From Oscillospiraceae bacterium (GTDB taxonomy: Bacteria; Bacillota; Clostridia; Oscillospirales; Ruminococcaceae), in NCBI GenBank assembly GCA_022792755.1, contig JAAWBP010000155.1:1-26465 (forward strand): a stretch of DNA of 26,465 bases, read 5' to 3'. This document shows, one piece after another, positions 8,498-15,402 of the stretch. The position numbers and the translations under genes are program-made. A model generated the notes under the pieces. The model was not told where the DNA came from. It saw only the letters and a list, made by a program, of their open reading frames with translations, and did no database searches. The stretch's first letter is position 1, and every line of letters starts with the position of its first letter.

Positions 8498-9557
8498 TGA
8501 TATCGTCCTTTCCGCCCTTCATAATGATAATCTCGTTTCTCTCCTCCAAACCGCGGATGACGTCGACAATCCTCTGCTGTGCAGCCTCGACGTCTCTCAT
8601 GCGGACATTTGTCGTAATCTCCAAGTCGTCTCTGATGCTTTCCGCCATACGGCTGGACATATTGGTAAAGAGCTTGTTGGCAACCTCGGTATTCGCCGCT
8701 TTGAGGGCCAGAACCAGATCCCTGGTGTCGCAATCACGCACAAAGCGCTGGACAGAGCGGTCGTCCATCGTGACGATATCCTCGAATACAAACATCTTTT
8801 TCCGGATCTCGTCCGCCAAATCCTGATTGTGCTCGGCCAAGCCGTCGAAAATATTTTTCTCGCTGGAGCGGTCCAGCTTGTTCATGACGCTGGCCACATA
8901 ATCGATGCCTCCCACCTTGATGTTGCTGCTCGTGGCGATGTTGGAGAATTTCTTGCTCATCTCCGCCTCCACGATTTTGACAGCAGCAGGGGAAACGCTT
9001 TCGATCATCGCCATTCCTTCCACAACCTGGATCTGCTTTTTCTCGTCCAGCTGTGCGACTACGCCGGCCGCTTTATCCGCATCCACATAGGAGAGAACGA
9101 GGGCAATCGTCTGGGCCCGTTCGCTCTGCAACGCGGAAAAGAGAGACTTGACGTCCGCCTTGCTCATGAAAGAGAATTCCCTGTTTTTCAACGATTTGGT
9201 GACCTTGTTCAAAAGGTCGTCGGCCGCCTGGGAGCCATAGGCCTTTTCGAGAACGATGCGCGCATATTCGAGCCCGCCCTCGGTGACGGCCTTGTTGGTC
9301 ATGCACATCTGGTAATAGTCGGTCAAAATCTCTTCCGTCTGTTCGGAATTCAAAAAGCCCATCCGCGCCACTTCGACGGTCAGTTGTTCGACCTCTTCAG
9401 GCTCCATATATTTGTAAACCTGCGACGCCTTGTCGGCGCCCAGAGCGATGATAACAGCTGCCGCACGCTGCGCATTGGTCATATCAGACAAGGACGATTT
9501 TTTGCGCTGCTGTGCAGGCGCATTTGGCTCAGCCATCGCCACTGCGGCCTCAGCCAT
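8490..9557 (-). CDS. fliG: Flagellar motor switch protein FliG
   Basis: FliG is the rotor protein that meets MotA and joins the MS-ring to FliM. The ATG at 9557 is chosen because AGAGGAGG lies 8 bases upstream; a second ATG at 9536 lacks this. The 355-residue protein has an N-terminal FliF-binding domain (about 25-110), a middle domain (about 120-220) and a C-terminal torque domain (about 225-340) with MFVFEDIVTMDDRSVQRFVR and its conserved charged residues. The middle-domain EHPQ motif that binds FliM reads ERAQ (146-149), which is unusual. It overlaps fliF by 8 bases and fliH by 8 bases. Confidence 0.95.
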   Translation of the reverse strand: MAEAAVAMAEPNAPAQQRKKSSLSDMTNAQRAAAVIIALGADKASQVYKYMEPEEVEQLTVEVARMGFLNSEQTEEILTDYYQMCMTNKAVTEGGLEYARIVLEKAYGSQAADDLLNKVTKSLKNREFSFMSKADVKSLFSALQSERAQTIALVLSYVDADKAAGVVAQLDEKKQIQVVEGMAMIESVSPAAVKIVEAEMSKKFSNIATSSNIKVGGIDYVASVMNKLDRSSEKNIFDGLAEHNQDLADEIRKKMFVFEDIVTMDDRSVQRFVRDCDTRDLVLALKAANTEVANKLFTNMSSRMAESIRDDLEITTNVRMRDVEAAQQRIVDVIRGLEERNEIIIMKGGKDDIIA

Positions 9558-11178
9558 CGCTCTCGCCTCCTCTCAGCAATGTGCGCACCATCTGTGCCGC
9601 AATTTCGGGATTGTCGTCCGCAAATTTCCGAATATCCTTGCGAAGCTCCATATTCCTTTCGCTTTGGAGACTCATGACATCCGCTCCAACCGGCTCAGGC
9701 TGAGGAGCAGCATAAGCAGCGGCATAAACCTCTTCCGGCACCCGGAAAGCTGCCGCTTTCTTTCTCTTCTTCCGCCCTCTTCTGCGCAGGAGAAGCAAAA
9801 CGATAAACAAGAGTAAAAGGAAGGCAGCCGCGCCTGCTACGGCATAAACCAGCCAGCTCTCAAGACTGTCAGGAGTAATCGGAGACAACGGGCCGGGTTC
9901 CACATAGAACGGCGAAGAAAACAACGAGATTTTATTTTCCGTCAGCTCGTCGCTGATTCCAGCCGCCCGTGCCACATGGAGCCGCAGGTTTGCGAGCTCC
10001 GCCTGGCTCATCGCCCCGGCGGTGGTGGAGTTGATGCTCACCGAAACCATGCAGTCGGTCAGATATCCCGCCGTCCTCTCCACATGGGTGTCAGTCGTGG
10101 AATTGTCGTAATCGATCTGGCCGCTGGTGTGAATTTCGTCCTCGTCGCCCTTGATCGCTCCGCCCTGTTCCACGTAGGAGGGAAGATCCGAATTGGTCGT
10201 CGTCCCAACTGTGCCGCCGGTCGTCTGGTCGCCCTTGCGGACGATCGAGTGGTCGTAAATTTTGGAGCCGATGATCCCTTCGCCCTTTGTGCTGCCGTCG
10301 GCGGCCCAATCCGGAAGGGTGACGTCGTGAATATCCTGAATCGTCCGGTTGACGTCTACGTTGCAGTTAATACCGACCTTGACGTTTTCTTCCCCGAAGA
10401 GCGGAACCAGCACCTGCATTACATTGGTGCGGATGATATTGTTGTACCGCTGCTCAAGATAGAGCTTTAAGTCGGAAGCCTCAATCGTGCTGGAATTGCT
10501 GTTCCCTTCGGTGTACAAATTCCCCAAGCTGTCGGAAATCGAGACGGAACTGATTTCGAGCCCCTGCACCCCGCGCGCAACCAGCGTGCGGATCGCCTCG
10601 GCCTGCTGGTCGGTCAGCATCTGCCCGTCGCGCATCGTCACAAAGACGGCCGCGCTGGCGCCCACCTTATTGGAACTGTCTAAAACATAGTTGCTACCCT
10701 CTCCGGGGGAAATGGTGACCGCGGCATCCTTCACGCCGTCAAAACAGCGGACAACCGCTCCCATCCGCTCCTGCAAGGTCAGCAGGTAGGCTGTATTGCG
10801 CTCCGATTCGGTCGAAAGCGCTCCCACATGATCATAATATGTAGAATAAGAAAAACCTGTTTTCGGATACCCTTCCATCAACAGCCTGGCCTTTAAAAGG
10901 TCTTCCTGTCCTTTCGGCACCAAAATGGTGTCGTTATTCTCCAACCGATAGCCCGTCGCGCCCTGATTGTCCAGATAAGACATGATCGAAGCCGCTTCAT
11001 CACTGCTCAGCCCGGTAAATAACACCGTATAAGGCTGGCTCATCTGAAAAAACACGATGACGCCGACAAGGGCAACCAATGCCACTACGATCAGGATGCG
11101 GACCTTTTTCGGTATCTTCTTCAACAGATTTTTAAGCTTTTCCCAAAATTCTTTCAGCTTTGCCGTAAACTGCTCCAA
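9550..11178 (-). CDS. fliF: Flagellar MS-ring protein FliF
   Basis: FliF builds the MS-ring in the membrane, the base on which rod, export gate and FliG assemble. The 542-residue protein begins at a TTG with GGGGGTG about 9 bases upstream; no ATG exists before the first membrane segment. The first membrane helix is at about 27-46. The YscJ/FliF ring-building motifs follow (LARGYPKTGFSY-like region at about 98-112 and a beta-collar domain at about 250-400). The second helix is at about 441-464, followed by RRRGRKKRKK. The FliG-binding C-terminus (about 510-540) contains DNPEIAAQMVRTLL. Length and order are normal. Confidence 0.96.
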   Translation of the reverse strand: MEQFTAKLKEFWEKLKNLLKKIPKKVRILIVVALVALVGVIVFFQMSQPYTVLFTGLSSDEAASIMSYLDNQGATGYRLENNDTILVPKGQEDLLKARLLMEGYPKTGFSYSTYYDHVGALSTESERNTAYLLTLQERMGAVVRCFDGVKDAAVTISPGEGSNYVLDSSNKVGASAAVFVTMRDGQMLTDQQAEAIRTLVARGVQGLEISSVSISDSLGNLYTEGNSNSSTIEASDLKLYLEQRYNNIIRTNVMQVLVPLFGEENVKVGINCNVDVNRTIQDIHDVTLPDWAADGSTKGEGIIGSKIYDHSIVRKGDQTTGGTVGTTTNSDLPSYVEQGGAIKGDEDEIHTSGQIDYDNSTTDTHVERTAGYLTDCMVSVSINSTTAGAMSQAELANLRLHVARAAGISDELTENKISLFSSPFYVEPGPLSPITPDSLESWLVYAVAGAAAFLLLLFIVLLLLRRRGRKKRKKAAAFRVPEEVYAAAYAAPQPEPVGADVMSLQSERNMELRKDIRKFADDNPEIAAQMVRTLLRGGESDG

Positions 11179-11215
11179 ACGCTATCACACCCCCGAAATC
11201 CTACGCATATTTCTG

Positions 11216-11524
11216 CTACAGACTGATACGGGTTAACTCTGAATAAGCGTCGACCGCCTTGTTTCTCAGCTGCACCAGCAGGTCGACAGCGACCTGGTAT
11301 TTCGCGGAAGCAATCGTCAGAAGAGCAGGGTTATCCAGCTCGCCGACCGCCAGCTGGTACTCCATCTTTGTCTTTTCCTGATCCGTCGCAATCACATTGT
11401 CGATAGCGGACTGAAAAATAGAGCCAAACGACCCTATGGAGCGGTCAGCTTTCTCCGGCTGTTCGGTCTTATCGGCCGCGCCAACCTGCGCGATCGGCGA
11501 AATCTTATCAAGTGGTGAAATCAT
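11216..11524 (-). CDS. fliE: Flagellar hook-basal body protein FliE
   Basis: FliE joins the MS-ring to the first rod subunits. The 102-residue protein has the family core: a short variable N-terminus, then IGSFGSIFQSAIDNV, DQEKTKMEYQLAVGE, and the C-terminal KYQVAVDLLVQLRNKAVDAY helix ending in an SL tail. AGGAGG lies six bases upstream of the ATG. The gene ends in TAG, which matters for judging the TAG in cheA. It sits between flgC and fliF as usual. Confidence 0.94.
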   Translation of the reverse strand: MISPLDKISPIAQVGAADKTEQPEKADRSIGSFGSIFQSAIDNVIATDQEKTKMEYQLAVGELDNPALLTIASAKYQVAVDLLVQLRNKAVDAYSELTRISL

Positions 11525-11553
11525 AACGAACCTCCTATAGAAACATTTAAGCT

Positions 11554-12015
11554 CTATTTACCGATGTCGAGCCCTCTCATAATTACACTTTTTACCGCGT
11601 TGAAAACCGTCACATTGGAGGAATACGCCTGGGTAGCCGCCATTGCATCGGTCACTTCCTTGACCATATCCACATTCGGGAGGGAGACATAGCCCTCATC
11701 ATCCGCATCCGGATGGGTCGGATCGTACATCAATTTAAAATCAGAGGGATCTTCTGCGATATTCGTCACACGGACACCGCCAACCGGCTCGCCTTTTCTG
11801 CTGACCGGCTGCCCCTTTGCCGCGCGCTCCATCGCTTCCCGGAACGAAACATCCCCCGTGTTTGCTTCGAACACCACGAGCTTGCGGCGATAAGCCCCGC
11901 CGTTTTCGGTGCGGGTCGTGCTGGAATTAGTCACGTTTTCAGAAATGATATCCAGCCGCAGCTGCTGCGCCGTCAAACCGGAACCGATGATATTCATTGT
12001 ATTTAAAAAAGCCAT
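11554..12015 (-). CDS. flgC: Proximal rod protein FlgC
   Basis: FlgC is a subunit of the periplasm-side rod. I start it at the ATG at 12015 (MAFLNTMNIIGSGLTAQQLR), seven bases after AGAGGTG; a GTG six bases earlier would overlap that ribosome binding site. The 153-residue protein has the rod N-terminal heptad region, an internal GGVRVTNIAEDPSDFKLMYD segment (about 95-115) and the C-terminal family ending (NVDMVKEVTDAMAATQAYSS). It ends in TAG. It lies 26 bases after flgB. Confidence 0.94.
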   Translation of the reverse strand: MAFLNTMNIIGSGLTAQQLRLDIISENVTNSSTTRTENGGAYRRKLVVFEANTGDVSFREAMERAAKGQPVSRKGEPVGGVRVTNIAEDPSDFKLMYDPTHPDADDEGYVSLPNVDMVKEVTDAMAATQAYSSNVTVFNAVKSVIMRGLDIGK

Positions 12016-12041
12016 TCTCACTCACCTCTCTGTTTTACCAC

Positions 12042-12431
12042 TTACTGCCCGCGCACTACCGAACGCAGCGTAGATAAGTCTCTGGATATCGCATCCATGA
12101 CGTACTGGATCTGATAAGAGTTTCTGACGAGCTCCACCATCTGTTCCGTGGCGTTGACGCCGTTGTCGTCCATCCGCGTCACTTCGTCCGCGTCAACCAC
12201 GTCAAACTTCGCCTGTTCCAAGATGCCGCGCACCTGGCGGCGGGGAGTTTTTGAGCCGAGCGCACTTTCGAGTTTTGCGCGCAGGTTCTCCTCAAAGGTC
12301 ACCACTTTGGTTTTATAATTCGGCGTCTCCGCATTTACAATATTATCAGAAATCGCCGCCTGTTTCGCCCACAAAAAATCCATTGATTTTTCCAGCATAA
12401 GAACCGAGTTGCTCGACAAAAAATCCATCAT
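12042..12431 (-). CDS. flgB: Proximal rod protein FlgB
   Basis: FlgB is the most proximal rod subunit. The 129-residue protein has the conserved opening with a rod-type helix (LEKSMDFLWAKQAAISDNIV, then NAETPNYKTK) and a C-terminal domain (NGVNATEQMVELVRNSYQIQ). AAGGGAGCGGAGC lies upstream of the ATG at 12431; the second ATG at 12428 is possible but less well placed. It is the first gene of the large leftward fla operon, about 160 bases downstream of a sigma-A promoter. Confidence 0.94.
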   Translation of the reverse strand: MMDFLSSNSVLMLEKSMDFLWAKQAAISDNIVNAETPNYKTKVVTFEENLRAKLESALGSKTPRRQVRGILEQAKFDVVDADEVTRMDDNGVNATEQMVELVRNSYQIQYVMDAISRDLSTLRSVVRGQ

Positions 12432-12459
12432 TTTGCTCCGCTCCCTTTCTCAAATAAAT

Positions 12460-12585
12460 TCAAGATATAAAGCCGCTTTTCTTATCTTCAAGGGGCTGTA
12501 AACCCATCCACTGCATACCGTCTGTACGGATGACAAAAATGCCGTCCCTAACAAAATTGCAGACAGACTTATAGAGTAAATACAT
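12460..12585 (-). CDS. Possible 41-codon leader ORF upstream of flgB
   Basis: An ATG-started frame on the transcribed strand runs from 12585 to a TGA at 12460-12462 and would encode 41 residues beginning MYLLYKSVCNFVRDGIFVIR. It lies wholly in the predicted flgB 5' leader, 28 bases before the flgB start. AAAGG sits six bases upstream, but the predicted transcription start falls within or next to it, so the message would be nearly leaderless. It has no recognised family. It could be a regulatory leader peptide or a chance ORF. Confidence 0.3.
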   Translation of the reverse strand: MYLLYKSVCNFVRDGIFVIRTDGMQWMGLQPLEDKKSGFIS

Positions 12586-12598
12586 CTTAACCTTTGTT

Positions 12599-12627
12599 AT
12601 TTTAACTGATTTAATAATAAAATGCAA
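12599..12627 (-). promoter_or_regulatory. Sigma-A promoter of the leftward fla operon
   Basis: On the minus strand TTGCAT (12622-12627) and TAAAAT (12599-12604) are separated by exactly 17 bases. This differs from the TTGACA/TATAAT consensus at two positions in the -35 and one in the -10. A/T-rich sequence lies upstream. Transcription would start near 12592, giving a flgB leader of about 160 bases. No other promoter of this quality was seen in the 12432-12942 spacer. Confidence 0.8.
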
Positions 12628-12942
12628 GAGCATATCCGCACTTTTTAAGATTCAAATTTTACCTGAATCACCCTAATTTTCTAAAAAAACAGTGCTGAAA
12701 GACAGGATCAAACAGGGATTTACAGCGCAAAAGGCAGACGGAGGCCACCATGAGGCATTGGGCTTCACCCATTCCATAAAAACAATTTTTCTATAGAAAA
12801 AATGAATATTTGCAAAGAACGGGCTGGCCTCTCTCCTAAAAAATATAGGACGCCGACCCGTTCAGATCAACATCCTATGCTTTTTATTATCATTTTGACA
12901 AAATGCTCCAGCCCTTTTCAAAGGCGGAAATCTTTTACAGCT
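12628..12942. other. Non-coding spacer between the pilZ gene and the fla promoter
   Basis: This 315-base A/T-rich stretch has no credible gene on either strand. It holds a large imperfect hairpin (12817-12863), a perfect 16-base palindrome TTTTTCTATAGAAAAA (12786-12801) and a small hairpin CATTTT-GAC-AAAATG (12891-12905). The large hairpin probably ends or processes the transcript from the pilZ cassette. The palindrome could be an operator. Both roles are inferences. Confidence 0.6.
12817..12863 (-). terminator. Large hairpin after the pilZ gene, possible terminator
   Basis: GAACGGG (12817-12823) pairs with CCCGTTC (12857-12863), followed inward by GGC/GCC. A second inner stem TCCTA/TAGGA lies about the apex. 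On the minus strand it is followed by a weak T-rich run (TTCTTTGC, then ATTCATTTTTTC), not a strong U-tract. It lies downstream of the pilZ gene and upstream of the fla promoter, where a terminator would be expected. Confidence 0.45.
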
Positions 12943-13548
12943 TTAAGCTCTTTTCCGGCTGCGCTGTTCGATCTGTGCGCTGAAGACCGCTTCACAGACC
13001 ATTGTCTCTTCTTCCCCACACATCTCGACAAACTTTGCGGCATAGAACGGCAAATCACGCTCGGTTGCCCGCTGCCTGATGATTTCGCACTGGAGGATCA
13101 GCGGCTTGGAGGTGACGGGGATCACGACCTCGACCCTCTCCCCCTTTTCAAAAGACCGGTCGCAGAAAAACGCGATCCCGCCGCCACTCAGGTCATACGA
13201 CTCTATCTTGCACCGCCCCACCCAACTGCCGTTTATAGGATATAGGAAGGTGTCGAAGCAGATCGGGACACGGAGGCTCTGCCTCAGATCCAGCGGGGAG
13301 TCCTTCCACTTTTTCAAAACAATCACATCGCCCTCATGCCGGACGATGGCCCCGAACAGAGACGGCGCCGTCTTTGCTGCGCCGATGAGGTGGATTTCCT
13401 GATGTTTGAGTACAACCGGGATTTTGTCCTCCGGTACACGAACCTTGATTTCGTCCGAATCTGCAAAGTCCTCTAACCATCCGTTTGTCAGCGGCACACC
13501 CGCACTGTCCGCGAGCAGATAACTGCCCCCATTCCTGTTTTGATTCAT
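12943..13548 (-). CDS. PilZ domain protein (YcgR-like c-di-GMP receptor)
   Basis: PilZ proteins bind cyclic di-GMP; YcgR-type members act as a brake on flagellar motors. The 201-residue protein has an N-terminal YcgR-N-like beta domain (about 10-80) and a C-terminal PilZ domain (about 88-190). The two c-di-GMP-binding motifs are present: RQSLR (89-93, the RxxxR motif) and DLSGGG (119-124, the D/NxSxxG motif). GGAGCGAG lies upstream of the ATG. It follows the FlhB-like gene by 23 bases. Gene context strongly suggests it tunes motility in response to c-di-GMP; the partner (stator, switch or export) is unknown. Confidence 0.88.
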   Translation of the reverse strand: MNQNRNGGSYLLADSAGVPLTNGWLEDFADSDEIKVRVPEDKIPVVLKHQEIHLIGAAKTAPSLFGAIVRHEGDVIVLKKWKDSPLDLRQSLRVPICFDTFLYPINGSWVGRCKIESYDLSGGGIAFFCDRSFEKGERVEVVIPVTSKPLILQCEIIRQRATERDLPFYAAKFVEMCGEEETMVCEAVFSAQIEQRSRKRA

Positions 13549-13571
13549 GCTCTCGCTCCATCTCCCTTTTA

Positions 13572-13883
13572 TCAGCCGTCGGTTTCTTCCTTGGCTTCCT
13601 CTTCTTTTTTAGTGGGGTCGAAATGTAGGAAGTAGACGTAAATCTCCACAATGGCCTTGTAAAGCTCCCCCGGAATCTCCTGCCCCAACTCCAGCTGAGA
13701 CAAAATGGTGGCCAGGGAGTTGTCCTCATAGATCGGGACGCCGTTGTCGGCGGCCGTTTCCACAATTTTTTCAGCCAGATACCCCATGCCGGAAGCCACT
13801 ACGACCGGCGCCGCGTTGTCGGATCCATATTGCAGAGCGACTGCGGATTTCATGGCATCACGCGCTTTTTTAGACTTTGACAT
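13572..13883 (-). CDS. FlhB-like cytoplasmic domain protein (YlqH/FlhX type) lacking the NPTH site
   Basis: FlhB is the export gate subunit whose cytoplasmic domain cleaves itself at NPTH to switch export from hook to filament proteins. This 103-residue protein matches only that cytoplasmic domain: VALQYGSDNAAPVVVASGMG, then EDNSLATIL and a C-terminal helix. It has no membrane part. Where FlhB has NPTHYAVAL, this has AMKSAVAL, so the cleavage site is gone. I chose the ATG at 13883; a TTG at 13904 gives a longer form that overlaps the ribosome binding site. It overlaps the upstream gene by 14 bases. It resembles B. subtilis YlqH and FlhB-paralogue proteins. Confidence 0.82.
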   Translation of the reverse strand: MSKSKKARDAMKSAVALQYGSDNAAPVVVASGMGYLAEKIVETAADNGVPIYEDNSLATILSQLELGQEIPGELYKAIVEIYVYFLHFDPTKKEEEAKEETDG

Positions 13884-15294
13884 TGATCCCGTTCTTCCTT
13901 TCAAATATCTGCGGAAACACCTCAGTCAAGGCGACCGGCCGCTCCATTCTGCGTACGCTGACCGCCGCAGGCGTCAGCCCGTTGTTGGTGAGGATCTGCG
14001 CCAGCGACTGTTCGATCTGTCCCGAAAAGGGAACCACCTTTTCGGGACAGGACACGTTGATGCTGACCTCGCTGTCAGAACTCGTGAGAACCACGTCGAA
14101 CATCCCGAGGTTCTGCACATCCATTTTGAATAAAATCTTGACCGCATGCCCGGCGCGTTTCCCCTGCTCCCCTTCCCGCTCGGCATCGGGATCGACCCAC
14201 ATTTCGGAAAACAGGAACTTCCCATCCCATTCCAAAGGAATGATGAAATGATTGACCGGCATGTAAACGCTTTCGTTTACGAGCATGGCCCCGACCAGCT
14301 GCTGGAAAACTTCCTGCACCGCCGCCGGCCCTTCCCCGCTCAGGGCGTGCGACGCGGCGGCGGCCAGATGGGTGGCAAACTGGTTTGCGGCGGAGCCCTT
14401 CTCAAACTGGTTCGCATGCAATAACGAAAGCAGTGCGTTGTCGTCGAACCCGCCGAGCTGGGTTTTCAGCGTGCCGTAACTGGTCAGGCGGTGGAACATC
14501 TGCAAGAGATTTTCCTCCGAGCCGTTTTCGTACCGGGACATATCCAGTGTCAAAAGGCTCAGATACTGCCTGGCGAGGCCGAGGTCGTGCGTTCTGCCCA
14601 CATAAGAGGACATATAGGGGAAAACCTCCTGCTGCAAAAAGAGCAGCGTACCCTTCCTGTCCCCGGCGGCGATCGAATTCTCCGCCTGCGCCGTCAAATC
14701 CCGCAGCTTTTCGGCCCAGCTGGCCGGCATAGCGTCCGCCATCCCGTTTAAATTTCTAAGCAGATTTCCCTCCAGATGCTCTGTGGAGGAATAATCGACA
14801 TACGCCTTGAGAAACTGGAGGATGTCGAGGCGGGTACTGTCGGAGGAAGCCCGCGCGTAGGCGTTGCGCAGAAGCGCAAAAAGCGCCCCGCCGAACCTGC
14901 TCCCGGCCTTGAACTGCCCTGTCAGAAAATTTAACAGCTGCGTTTCGTCCATCCGGAGCATCTGCAGCGCCTCGGCCATTTCGGCGGCGATTCCTTCGTT
15001 CAAGCCTGAGAGAACCACCGTGCCCTCCTTGCCTGAAAAAAGCCTGGACAGGCTTTCAGCCAGGTTCGGCGCCTCCTTCAAGCGCTGGATAAAGGCCTGG
15101 AAATTGGAATCGTAACGGATATTTCCCGACTGGTCGAGCGACCCGTTGTCCTGCCGTTCCGTCCTGCGGTCCGCCCGGCCGACGCGGCTCGGGTCGGGGA
15201 CGTTTTGGATCTGGGGATTCGTCTCGGCCGAATTCGGTATATTGCGGTTGATTGTACTGCTGTCATATCCCGGTACGGGATTGGTAGCACCCAT
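13870..15294 (-). CDS. FliK/YlqG-like flagellar protein
   Basis: I do not recognise this 474-residue protein with certainty. It pairs with an FlhB-like gene as B. subtilis ylqG does with ylqH. The N-terminus (about 1-75) is polar and likely disordered; the middle (about 75-330) is helical and rich in Leu and Ala. The C-terminal part (about 365-460) resembles FliK-type secretion domains in pattern (FKMDVQNLGMFDVVLTSSDS, followed by a VSINVSC strand). The start is unclear: GGAGGTG at 15313-15319 is 18 bases before the ATG at 15294, and only GTG and TTG codons occur closer or upstream (a TTG at 15336 opens the longest frame). A hook-length or export-control role is an inference. Confidence 0.7.
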   Translation of the reverse strand: MGATNPVPGYDSSTINRNIPNSAETNPQIQNVPDPSRVGRADRRTERQDNGSLDQSGNIRYDSNFQAFIQRLKEAPNLAESLSRLFSGKEGTVVLSGLNEGIAAEMAEALQMLRMDETQLLNFLTGQFKAGSRFGGALFALLRNAYARASSDSTRLDILQFLKAYVDYSSTEHLEGNLLRNLNGMADAMPASWAEKLRDLTAQAENSIAAGDRKGTLLFLQQEVFPYMSSYVGRTHDLGLARQYLSLLTLDMSRYENGSEENLLQMFHRLTSYGTLKTQLGGFDDNALLSLLHANQFEKGSAANQFATHLAAAASHALSGEGPAAVQEVFQQLVGAMLVNESVYMPVNHFIIPLEWDGKFLFSEMWVDPDAEREGEQGKRAGHAVKILFKMDVQNLGMFDVVLTSSDSEVSINVSCPEKVVPFSGQIEQSLAQILTNNGLTPAAVSVRRMERPVALTEVFPQIFERKNGINVKV

Positions 15295-15343
15295 TATTTC
15301 AGGTATTTTGAACACCTCCAAAACAAAACCTTGCAAAATCTAT

Positions 15344-15369
15344 TAATTTCCGCCGCCGAACGCCGATAT
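15344..15369 (+). promoter_or_regulatory. Sigma-D (sigma-28) promoter of the che operon
   Basis: GCCGATAT (15362-15369) matches the sigma-28 -10 octamer GCCGATAA at seven of eight positions. TAAT (15344-15347) lies 14 bases upstream, one base short of the usual 15. Transcription would start near 15376, about 27 bases before the cheA ATG. No convincing promoter for the divergent minus-strand gene was seen in the same gap. Confidence 0.7.
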
Positions 15370-15402
15370 ACAATTAAGATAATTAAAAAGGCGGTGTTTA
15401 TC

